NCBI GenBank assembly: GCA_900551585.1
Contig: URWU01000070.1
Location: 1 to 7,468 of the forward strand
Source of the DNA: an uncultured Alphaproteobacteria bacterium
Lineage (GTDB): Bacteria; Pseudomonadota; Alphaproteobacteria; RF32; CAG-239
Direction: 5' to 3'
Length of the DNA stretch: 7,468 nt
Shown in pieces: positions 1 to 5,808 of the stretch. Below the pieces are notes generated by a model. It had not been told where the DNA came from. It made no database searches and was given only the letters and a program-made list of their open reading frames with translations. The first letter of the stretch is position 1. The number at the start of each line of letters is the position of its first letter. The position numbers were made by a program, and so were the translations under genes.

Positions 1-68
1 CGGAGCCAGAGCCTCGCAATCTTTTTTCAAAACCGCCTATTTAAGCCATTTTTCAAACTTTGCGTCTC

Positions 69-333
69 TCAAAAATCTCTCAGAATTTTATTTTTGCTTA
101 TAACCGCAAATTCGTATGAGGAATTGCGAACCTTACACTGAGGTGTCGATTGAAACGCAAAGTCTACTACTTTATCAATCTTCTGTATTTCATAACCATT
201 AAGGCTATCAAACATAGCAGCCAAGCGATAAGGATCGCAATTTTCACCATCAACAAAAATTCGGAAGGTTTGATTTCTCGAACCCTTTTCGACAAACTGA
301 AGGCTACAGCTTTGGCTATATCCTTTTAAGCAC
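69..333 (-). other. Orphan open frame without a credible start; possible gene remnant or dispersed repeat
   Basis: A minus-strand open frame continues from inside the 3' end of the GH95 gene down to a stop at 69-71. The part outside GH95 translates to about 87 residues, including FRIFVDGENCDPYRLAAMFD and ending NKILRDF. There is no ATG before about two thirds of the frame; the first possible start is a TTG at 417-419 inside the GH95 gene with no proper ribosome site. The composition is protein-like and VDGEN resembles the first Asp motif of NYN/PIN-type nucleases, but the fragment is too short to assign. Beyond its stop another frame reads LRDAKFEKWLK and then a stop. My impression is that such fragments recur between genes in gut Clostridia, so this may be a dispersed repeat and not a gene; I cannot check that here. 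Function unknown. Confidence 0.35.
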
Positions 334-339
334 TTAAAA
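324..339. repeat. 16-bp palindrome over the GH95 stop codon
   Basis: TTTTAAG, a two-base centre, then CTTAAAA forms a perfect 7-bp inverted repeat that contains the GH95 stop codon. It is AT-rich with no clear T-tract beyond it, so it would be a weak terminator at best. It may simply mark the boundary between the GH95 gene and the orphan frame downstream. Confidence 0.3.
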
Positions 340-3000
340 CTTAAATGTTTTACTCTCTCCTGCTTTAAATTCAACTGTTTGTGATTTACCGCCGGCTTTA
401 ATATTAAGCTTTTGGTCAATATCCGAAGTAACGGTTGCGCTTATTGTTTTACCGCCGTCTGTCCATTTTAATTCAGTTACGGTAGCACGGTTACGGGTTT
501 TAATCCCTTTAAGCGTTCCGTTTTCAAAACCCGAATTCGGGAGGGCCGGAAGAAACTCAATATCATTATTATGTGAATAAACAAGAGCTTCATTTATAAT
601 TCCGAGATAGCCTATCGCAAAATCAGTACAATAGCAACTGCCTTGGTCATAATCGTGGTTAGTCATTAGTGAATCGTACCTGATTTTATGGTTCATAAGT
701 TTAACGAGGGCATCTGTTAAAGAATCTGAGTCCTTTAACCTTGAAGCAATAAGACTGCGGTGAACAAGTGCGTGTGACGCTTCATTTTCACTCTGTCTGT
801 TTGCAATTGCCTGCTCGCAGGCTTTTGACAGTTCATCATTTCCCTGCGTTTCAAAAAGCGGCCATACACCGTAAAGATGACTTAAATGACGATGTTTATT
901 ATTTTCATCAAATGAAGTTGTTGCCCATTCTTTAAGAGCGCCTGTTTCATCATAAAGATACGGCGGAAGATTTTTTTCAAGTTCCTGCCATTTAGAAGTA
1001 TCAGCACTTTTATCAATGTCGCCCATAACTTTAATAAGCATATTAAGATTATCACGGCAGGCAGAAATATCAATAGCACAGTTAGCATCCGATGGGCTGT
1101 TATAATTTGACGGATTATTTTCAGGCGAATAGCTTGGCAAAATGCAATATGTTTCACCGTCATTTAATGATGTTTTGCCCTCTTCATAATGAATAGAACC
1201 GTCTTTTGCGGTATAATATTCAGGGCTCATCAGCTGACTCCAATAATTTGCACTTTTCAACAAGAGCGGATATAAAATATCTTCTTCAAGCCTTAAATAT
1301 CCACGCTTTTTAATTTCTTCAATTTGACTTTCTGTTAAGTCTTTTTCGGTAACGGAGAGAACCGATTTAAGATTTTCAAGGTCAAATTCATCACTTAAAG
1401 GAATATTGATATTACCATATGAAAGAAGAGTTTCATAAAGCGGGTTAATCATCCAAGATGTGCCGGCGTTCCAATATCTGAAAGGATAAGGATAGCAGGT
1501 TTCGGTAATTACTGCTTTATCACCGTCGGTATTGACCGGAGCCTGAATAGCGTCTTTAAACCCATGTGTTGCATATGCATTTTCTTCCCAATCAGGAAGT
1601 TGTCGCAAAATGAAATATGCATAGCCGATAGGGCTGCGTGACATATTGCTCGTATTCATTGAAGAAGTTTGCAAATTAACATTTGCGTCCATTGTATATT
1701 TACTGCCCCAGCCGGTGTTAAATTCACCTGTCCACATACCGTAAAGTCGGCTTGTGGAATAACCCGAACAGCAAAGATACGCATATCTGCCGGCATAATA
1801 TGTACGCTGAGCAAGAGCAGAATTTATTTTCTTTTTACCCTTTTGCATTTTTAAAAGTGTTTCATTTGACTCAAAATTATCATCACCCAACGAAAGTGTA
1901 ACGCTGTCGAATTGCGGCTGATAAATTTCCAAGTGATTATTTAACGCTTTATCATAATCAAAATCATTATTACCTGCATATTTTGCAGCTACACATTCAA
2001 GCTTTGCTATACAATCTTCGACAAGTTTGAAACCATTTTGCTTTTCAAAATCATCAATTTTTCCCATATCGTAAGTTCTGTCACTTACGGTAAGAAGATA
2101 AACACTGTCGGCATCGGTTATTTTAATGCCTGTATTTTCACCCAAAAACTGTGTTTCGTCTGTTTTCTTATCTATCAATACTTTTTCTTTGTTTCCGCCT
2201 GAAGTAATTACATAAGTTACTGTTGCATAACCGCCGTTTTTAAGTTCACTTTTTTCATAATCAGGATAGTGTGAAACAAGCGCAAGGTAGTTTGCATTAT
2301 CATCAGTTAATTTTTTATACTTCATATTAGCTTCGTCACTGTCGCCGAAATTTGCAAGAGTTGAAAGGTTATCAAATGATAAAGTTAAATTAAGCTTACT
2401 GCCGGAAGATGATTTATTAAGCTTGGTAATCACAACATCATCTGCCATTGAAGTGAATGATGTACGCTTCCAAGTGCCGTTTTTATCCGTAAAATCAACA
2501 CCGACCTGCGATGTTTCATAATCTGTATAGCGAATATATTTTTTAGTGCTTTTCTTATCAAAATCAAGCCGTAATTGGCCGCCCGGGTGATAACGGTATA
2601 CGTCATCATAGTTCGCGTTATCCGTAATATCTTTACATTTAATAATACTTTGCTTTACTGTTTCAAGTTCATCATAAGTTTGAGGACAAGTACGCTGATT
2701 TTCATTAGGCATTATAAAATGCATATTTTGAAAAATAAATGTGTCGCTGTATGGACTGCCGCTTGTAATAAACCCTTGAAGTCCGTTTCCGGATACCATC
2801 CCCTGCCTCCAAGATTTAGTTTTATTTTTTCTCGAATCTTTAAGCTCGGTATAATCATATGAAAATGAAATTTTAGAAGTATCTTTGAAGAGAGATTTAA
2901 TATCACCTTCGCTGACTTTGCCCCCTGAACAAGATGCCAACGAAAAAGCAAAAGTTACAGTTAATAACACACAAAGTGCTTTTTTTACATATCTATTCAT
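334..3000 (-). CDS. GH95-family glycoside hydrolase, surface lipoprotein (alpha-L-fucosidase-like)
   Basis: Predicted exo-acting glycosidase of family GH95, whose known members remove alpha-L-fucose or alpha-L-galactose from glycans by an inverting mechanism. The 888-residue protein starts with a lipoprotein signal (KK, a hydrophobic stretch, lipobox L21-A-S-C24), so it should be anchored on the outer face of the membrane. Family landmarks follow in order: an N-terminal beta-sandwich with SGNGLQGF near 70-77; GRYAYL and YGMWTGEFN (404-428); N440-V-N442, matching the water-activating Asn pair; PSYSPEN with E627 as likely general acid; HRHLSHLYG at 703-711; D793 in CTDFAIG in place of the usual FQIDGNFG; FLPALP at 816-821; and a C-terminal beta domain. 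The length is somewhat above the typical 750-850. The start ATG has GAGGTGAG just upstream (3003-3010). It is divergent from the AraC-type regulator, the usual layout of a sugar-inducible locus. The HHN motif typical of fucosidases is not seen; 509-516 reads YWNAGTSW instead. Substrate is therefore uncertain, family assignment firm. Confidence 0.88.
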   Translation of the reverse strand: MNRYVKKALCVLLTVTFAFSLASCSGGKVSEGDIKSLFKDTSKISFSYDYTELKDSRKNKTKSWRQGMVSGNGLQGFITSGSPYSDTFIFQNMHFIMPNENQRTCPQTYDELETVKQSIIKCKDITDNANYDDVYRYHPGGQLRLDFDKKSTKKYIRYTDYETSQVGVDFTDKNGTWKRTSFTSMADDVVITKLNKSSSGSKLNLTLSFDNLSTLANFGDSDEANMKYKKLTDDNANYLALVSHYPDYEKSELKNGGYATVTYVITSGGNKEKVLIDKKTDETQFLGENTGIKITDADSVYLLTVSDRTYDMGKIDDFEKQNGFKLVEDCIAKLECVAAKYAGNNDFDYDKALNNHLEIYQPQFDSVTLSLGDDNFESNETLLKMQKGKKKINSALAQRTYYAGRYAYLCCSGYSTSRLYGMWTGEFNTGWGSKYTMDANVNLQTSSMNTSNMSRSPIGYAYFILRQLPDWEENAYATHGFKDAIQAPVNTDGDKAVITETCYPYPFRYWNAGTSWMINPLYETLLSYGNINIPLSDEFDLENLKSVLSVTEKDLTESQIEEIKKRGYLRLEEDILYPLLLKSANYWSQLMSPEYYTAKDGSIHYEEGKTSLNDGETYCILPSYSPENNPSNYNSPSDANCAIDISACRDNLNMLIKVMGDIDKSADTSKWQELEKNLPPYLYDETGALKEWATTSFDENNKHRHLSHLYGVWPLFETQGNDELSKACEQAIANRQSENEASHALVHRSLIASRLKDSDSLTDALVKLMNHKIRYDSLMTNHDYDQGSCYCTDFAIGYLGIINEALVYSHNNDIEFLPALPNSGFENGTLKGIKTRNRATVTELKWTDGGKTISATVTSDIDQKLNIKAGGKSQTVEFKAGESKTFKF

Positions 3001-3017
3001 AAACTCACCTCGTAAAA

Positions 3018-3023
3018 ATTATA
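3018..3023 (-). promoter_or_regulatory. Extended -10 box of the GH95 gene
   Basis: On the minus strand TGTTATAAT gives a perfect TATAAT preceded by TG, an extended -10. It lies 17 bases before the GH95 start codon, so the leader would be very short. No good TTGACA-like -35 lies at 16-18 bp, which fits an extended -10 or activator-dependent promoter. Confidence 0.5.
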
Positions 3024-3042
3024 ACATACAGACATAAAAACA

Positions 3043-3073
3043 ACACGACATCATCTTTATGTAAATGTCGTAT
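3043..3073. promoter_or_regulatory. Inverted-repeat candidate operator between GH95 and AraC genes
   Basis: ACACGACAT (3043-3051) and ATGTCGTAT (3065-3073) are inverted copies with 8 of 9 positions matching, 13 bp apart. The pair lies between the two outward-facing -10 boxes and overlaps the -35 zone of the GH95 promoter and the spacer of the regulator promoter. The position fits a shared operator for the neighbouring AraC-type protein. Binding itself is inference. Confidence 0.45.
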
Positions 3074-3078
3074 TATGT

Positions 3079-3084
3079 TATAAT
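3079..3084 (+). promoter_or_regulatory. -10 box of the AraC-type regulator gene
   Basis: A perfect TATAAT preceded by ATGT faces the regulator gene. It is only 16 bases before the ATG, so the transcript would start about at the ribosome site (AAGGTG, 3089-3094). That is unusually close, so the true promoter may lie slightly upstream. Confidence 0.4.
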
Positions 3085-3100
3085 AAGCAAGGTGATTTAA

Positions 3101-3760
3101 ATGGATTTCATTTGGAACAAAATACAATTTGTAATAACAGATTTGGGTGGCGGCAAACTCGGCGAAAAAATACCGATGCACGTTCACGCAAAAGGCTGCT
3201 ATGAACTGCATTTTATAACCGAAGGTAAAGGCACGCTTATAGCCGATGGCAGAGAAATTGAATTAAAGAAAAACGATTTTTTCATTACAGGGCCGAATAT
3301 TAGGCATAGCCAAAATTATGATGAGCAAAGCCCTATTGAAGATGTATTTGTATTGATACAAATTAAAAACGATAAAAGCAAAAATGTATTTTCAAGTATT
3401 TTTACACAGCATAATTTTTGTTATCTTGAAAATGTTGACAACAAATTTGCAAAAATGCTTTTAAGCGAATGGGAAAATAAAAATCCTGATTATAAAAGTG
3501 TGATATCGGGATTGATGATAATTATTTTAACACAGATTACAAGATTGCTTTTGCCAAAAGATTTTCAAGAATTTGCTAATAAAGAAAACTTGAATGACAA
3601 AAGATTTGCAATAATAGAGCAAGCATTTTTGTACGAAAACGAAATTACTCTTACAAAGCTTTCGCAGATGATAGGTTTGTGTGACAGGCAAACACAAAGA
3701 CTTTTAAAAAAATACTATGGCAAAAGCTTTAGAGAAATAAAAGAAGAATCCGGCAGATAA
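3101..3760 (+). CDS. AraC-type transcriptional regulator with cupin sensor and a single HTH (C-terminus shortened)
   Basis: Cytoplasmic DNA-binding regulator, probably sensing a sugar or glycan breakdown product and controlling the divergent GH95 gene. In the 219-residue protein, residues 26-69 form an AraC-type cupin (MHVHAKGCYELHF, then an acidic/hydrophobic strand pattern ending GPNIRH). A helical linker spans about 110-165. Residues 183-209 match the first HTH of AraC proteins (LTKLSQMIGLCDRQTQRLLKKYYGKSF written in parts: LTKLSQMIGL, then RQTQRLLKKYYGKSF). The family normally has a second HTH and about 50 more residues, but this frame stops at EESGR. Removing one base in the CCGG at 3750-3753 would continue the frame as SADKNSALLLLAK, which resembles the linker helix between the two HTHs, before running into unrelated DNA. 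The gene may thus be frameshifted and 3'-truncated. Start supported by AAGGTG 6 bases upstream. Confidence 0.78.
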   Translation: MDFIWNKIQFVITDLGGGKLGEKIPMHVHAKGCYELHFITEGKGTLIADGREIELKKNDFFITGPNIRHSQNYDEQSPIEDVFVLIQIKNDKSKNVFSSIFTQHNFCYLENVDNKFAKMLLSEWENKNPDYKSVISGLMIIILTQITRLLLPKDFQEFANKENLNDKRFAIIEQAFLYENEITLTKLSQMIGLCDRQTQRLLKKYYGKSFREIKEESGR

Positions 3761-3989
3761 AAACAGCGCTTTACTTTTAGCAAAGTGCCGTCAGCAGGTA
3801 GGGAAACCGAATTTTAAATTTCTACACGCCGGTAGATTTTGAGAAGGTGGTATGAATTCTGCGTTTTACTTTGGCAAGAGTCATCTTTGCTATAAGATAT
3901 AGCCTCTATGACAATTATTATAACGCGGCGCGTTTTAGCCACTTTATCGACAGTCTGAGAGTCCTTACCTTTTGGCAAAGATTCCGTTT
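3761..3989. other. Intergenic stretch between the regulator and the relaxase remnant
   Basis: No convincing gene. An imperfect hairpin GCGCTTT/AAAGTGC (about 3766-3788, one G-U pair) directly follows the regulator but lacks a T-tract. A 16-codon frame starting at 3852 and ending at 3902 (MNSAFYFGKSHLCYKI) follows GAGAAGGTGG with almost no spacing and is not called as a gene. My impression is that this block belongs to a sequence that recurs between genes in related Clostridia; this cannot be tested from one window. Confidence 0.35.
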
Positions 3990-4348
3990 TTATGACTTAA
4001 CCTCAATAATTGCATTCTTTATCGTCTTGAAATCCTTATTCTGCGATAGGGGAACACGAACCAGCTTTTGATTGCTGTAAATATCAATAATCTGTTCTTT
4101 ATATGAATACCATGTATCATACAAATCAGAAATGATTGGATCTTTTTCATTTCGTCTACGATGGAATTTACTAAGCGTTTACCTTTTGTACTGAAATAGC
4201 CATATACCTTTTTACCTTCATAATCAGAAAGGTACTCCGATAAAGAAACCAACAAAGCTTCTATCTTTGGATTATCATATAATCGCGAATTCACTTGGTC
4301 GATAATATCATAAATTTGTTGTTCTCCGGCTTGTCGCAAATTATCTCT
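3990..4348 (-). pseudogene. MobL/MobP-like relaxase, C-terminal remnant with frameshift
   Basis: The two pieces of this remnant read AGEQQIYDIIDQVNSRLYDN, then YEGKKVYGYF...LVNSIVDEMKK in one frame, and DPIISDLYDTWYSYKEQI...VPLSQNKDFKTIKNAIIE in the next. Together they match the conserved C-terminal part of relaxases of Firmicutes mobilisable elements (GYL...VD.IVDEL.KDP..A.AYD.WYE..., then PLSQQKEFK.IKN). In intact form such proteins nick plasmid or transposon DNA at the transfer origin; the catalytic N-terminus is not present here. The frame breaks in an A-run (T5 at 4143-4147 on the plus strand): one more A would restore it. The frame stops at 3990, shortly after IKNAIIE. Upstream, the remnant directly abuts the end of the IS200 tnpA. 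Family assignment rests on recalled motifs. Confidence 0.55.
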
Positions 4349-4823
4349 GCTTTTACTGGCTCACCCGTAAACGGGTCTATATACTCTTTTAACGTCATTT
4401 GATCATATTCTAAATCTTCTTTTAATTGATTTTGAATATACTCCTGTATTTTCTTTGCATTCTTTCCAACCGTGTCAACATAATATCCTCTACACCAGAA
4501 ATGACGATTTCCAAATTTATATTTCAAATTTGCATGCATCTCAAATATCATTAGGCAAATATCATTAGTGTACTTTTTCCTTTCAAGTATCCCACAAAAC
4601 TTGATACACTTATACTTGGCGGAATTTCTACCAACATATGAACATGATCCGGACACATTTCTGCCTCCACTATTTTGACACCTTTTCGCTTACATAAAAC
4701 ACTTAATATATTGGCTATGTCCTGACGTAACTTCCCATATATTATTTTTCTACGAAATTTTGGTGCGAATACAATATGATACTTACAGTTCCATTTTGTA
4801 TGTGATAAACTATTATTGTCCAT
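4348..4823 (-). pseudogene. tnpA: IS200-family transposase TnpA, broken by a 14-bp duplication
   Basis: TnpA is an HUH-type single-strand transposase. The first part (4551-4823) begins MDNNSLSHTKWNCKYHIVF and carries the HUH motif H60-V-H62 in CPDHVHM. It then stops after LMIFA. The rest continues in another frame as MIFEMHANLKYKFG, NRHFWCRGYYVDTVG and EYIQNQ, with catalytic Tyr124 and Gln128 in reconstructed numbering, to DPFTGEPVKA. The restored length of about 154 residues is normal for IS200. The break is a tandem duplication of 14 bp (4542-4555 and 4556-4569, 13 of 14 identical), which shifts the frame. Start ATG at 4821-4823 has AGGAGG 7 bases upstream inside a large hairpin. All catalytic residues are still encoded, so this is a recent loss or a read/assembly error. 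Confidence 0.85.
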
Positions 4824-4830
4824 TATGGAT

Positions 4831-4890
4831 ACCTCCTGTGATTAAATGCGGTTGGCGAACCTGCATTTACTATATCACTGGAGGTTTTTT
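4831..4890. promoter_or_regulatory. Large tnpA leader hairpin hiding the ribosome site; terminator-like on the plus strand
   Basis: ACCTCCTGTGAT (4831-4842) pairs with ATCACTGGAGGT (4874-4885) with one mismatch. Inside it TAAATGC pairs with GCATTTA (4843-4849/4863-4869), and GGTT with AACC closes a GGCG loop. In the tnpA transcript the outer stem contains the AGGAGGT ribosome site. Such translation-blocking leaders are known in IS200 and keep transposition rare. Read rightwards, the hairpin is followed by T6 (4885-4890), so it also forms a good intrinsic terminator against plus-strand transcription. Confidence 0.75.
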
Positions 4891-4911
4891 ACTGTAAGCT
4901 AAAGCGTCTTC

Positions 4912-4956
4912 AACCACTCGCATAGCAAGTGGTTTATTTGTTGAGCTTTGCTCAAC
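4912..4956 (-). repeat. IS200 left-end subterminal hairpins
   Basis: Two adjacent hairpins: AACCACTCGC/GCAAGTGGTT (4912-4934, one G-U pair on the minus strand, 3-base loop) and GTTGAGC/GCTCAAC (4940-4956, perfect, TTT loop). IS200/IS605 transposases recognise such subterminal hairpins in single-stranded DNA. Which of the two is bound here is inference. Confidence 0.5.
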
Positions 4957-4970
4957 AGGGCCTTGCCCTA

Positions 4971-5001
4971 ACAATAAAAGGTCCGGCTACCCAGCCAGAC
5001 C
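4971..5001 (-). terminator. Intrinsic terminator reading towards tnpA
   Basis: GGTCCGGCT (4980-4988) and AGCCAGACC (4993-5001) form a 9-bp stem with one G-U pair and a 4-base loop. On the minus strand it is followed by CTTTTATTGTT. It would stop outside transcripts entering the IS from its left end, another known way IS200 elements limit their own expression. Confidence 0.55.
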
Positions 5002-5009
5002 CTCATAAA

Positions 5010-5082
5010 AGACCCTATCGAAGAACCCTAAAAAACTATGCTTTTTTTAATGCCAGACCCTATCGACAAACCCTAAAGAACT
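5010..5082. repeat. Two imperfect 28-bp direct repeats
   Basis: AGACCCTATCGA-type units at 5010-5037 and 5055-5082 agree at 25 of 28 positions, with a 45-bp period. A shorter AGACCCT also occurs at 4998-5004. They adjoin the IS200 left end; function unknown. Between 5083 and 5242 I see no gene: a plus-strand open stretch there lacks a start codon. Confidence 0.6.
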
Positions 5083-5242
5083 TTGATTATCCAAAAGATA
5101 TGTAGCCTTTCTTATCTTATTGTTTAATAAATCATTTTTTTACTGATAATCTTTCAGCTCATCCTATTGAAAATCTTCATGTTATTCCAGATATACATCG
5201 TTTAAATATACCATTACAGCATATTTACGTTCGTTTCAAAAT

Positions 5243-5647
5243 TCACTCAAACAGATATGAAAAGTCATCAATATTGTAATCTCTAACTTCATAAACGATG
5301 TCATTCACTTTGACTTTATTATCCATAAAAGATATTAGAGTAATTTCTCCCCCCTTTTTTTCTATTTTAATCAAATACTGCCATCCTTTATCTTTTTCAT
5401 CTGTTATTTCTTTTAACGAATACGAATTAAGTTTACTTATCAAATCCTCAAATTTTTCTTTTTCTATTATAACATCTTGTTTCTGTCCAGTAGTTTGAGT
5501 TGATACTGTAATCTGTTCTATCCCATCTATCTTTATGTTCATAGATTTTTCATCTCCTAAATTATTCGAAATACAACCTACTAAAAGCACAACTGCCAAT
5601 AATGCACTAAAGGTTAAACCAAATAATTTCCGAATAAACCGCTCCAT
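5243..5647 (-). CDS. Small lipoprotein of unknown function
   Basis: The 134-residue protein has a clear lipoprotein signal: basic N-terminus (MERFIRKLF), hydrophobic core and lipobox L22-V-G-C25. The mature part of about 110 residues looks like a small alpha/beta domain: IEQITVST, QDVIIEKEKFEDLISKLN, WQYLIKIEKKGGEITLISF, then KVNDIVYEV and a DDFSYLF end. The pattern of a strand, a helix around EKFEDLISKLNSY and paired strands recalls small YhfM-like lipoprotein domains of Firmicutes, but I do not recognise a named family. The start is well supported by AAGGAGG at 5653-5659. It follows the XRE gene on the same strand after 161 bp, so it may be co-transcribed or regulated by it. No terminator is obvious after it. 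Confidence 0.75.
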   Translation of the reverse strand: MERFIRKLFGLTFSALLAVVLLVGCISNNLGDEKSMNIKIDGIEQITVSTQTTGQKQDVIIEKEKFEDLISKLNSYSLKEITDEKDKGWQYLIKIEKKGGEITLISFMDNKVKVNDIVYEVRDYNIDDFSYLFE

Positions 5648-5726
5648 ATTTTCCTCCTTGTTTTTTGAAAATTCTACACACTACCTCAAAAATTAGAATC
5701 ATAGTCTGCCAATTATCTATCTCCAT
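5607..5726 (-). CDS. Possible 39-residue small ORF overlapping the lipoprotein start
   Basis: An ATG at 5724-5726 with GAGG 8 bases upstream opens a frame MEIDNWQTMILIFEVVCRIF continuing KKQGGKYGAVYSEIIWFN. It covers the ribosome site of the lipoprotein gene and ends 41 bases inside it in another frame. It could be a short membrane-associated peptide or a translational control frame, or chance in AT-rich DNA. No homology is recognised. Confidence 0.2.
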   Translation of the reverse strand: MEIDNWQTMILIFEVVCRIFKKQGGKYGAVYSEIIWFNL

Positions 5727-5808
5727 TTTTGTACCTCTGAGGATTACTATAATACATAAAATCTCATCTCTCTTTTTCATTTTAATCAGTGAAACAAATT
5801 ATTGATTA

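Larger units (their letters stand above)
4348..5009 (-). mobile_element. IS200-type insertion sequence, left end intact, right end not recognisable
   Basis: The element comprises tnpA plus an upstream left end rich in hairpins. On the tnpA side the reading frame runs to GEPVKA and then passes straight into relaxase-like sequence, leaving no space for the usual right-end hairpin. On the other side, hairpins at 4912-4934, 4940-4956 and 4980-5001 mark the left end. IS200 elements are about 700 bp with no terminal inverted repeats and no target duplication, so exact borders cannot be set; the upper border is approximate. Confidence 0.6.

Noticed and set aside
882..1163. Minus-strand open frame inside the GH95 gene
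   Set aside because: Out-of-frame shadow of a well-supported 888-residue gene; no ribosome site or family features.
3871..4071. 66-codon plus-strand frame starting with TTG
   Set aside because: Its second half is antisense to the relaxase remnant and it has no ribosome site; not supported as a gene.
5010..5082. 28-bp repeats as a minimal CRISPR
   Set aside because: Only two diverged copies with a 17-bp gap; not palindromic, and no cas genes or leader.
5105..5281. Plus-strand open stretch of about 58 codons after the lipoprotein gene
   Set aside because: It has no start codon or ribosome site, and overlaps the 3' end of the lipoprotein gene on the other strand.
5748..5753. TATAAT on the plus strand between the lipoprotein and XRE genes
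   Set aside because: No plus-strand gene lies downstream and no matching -35 is present; chance in AT-rich DNA.
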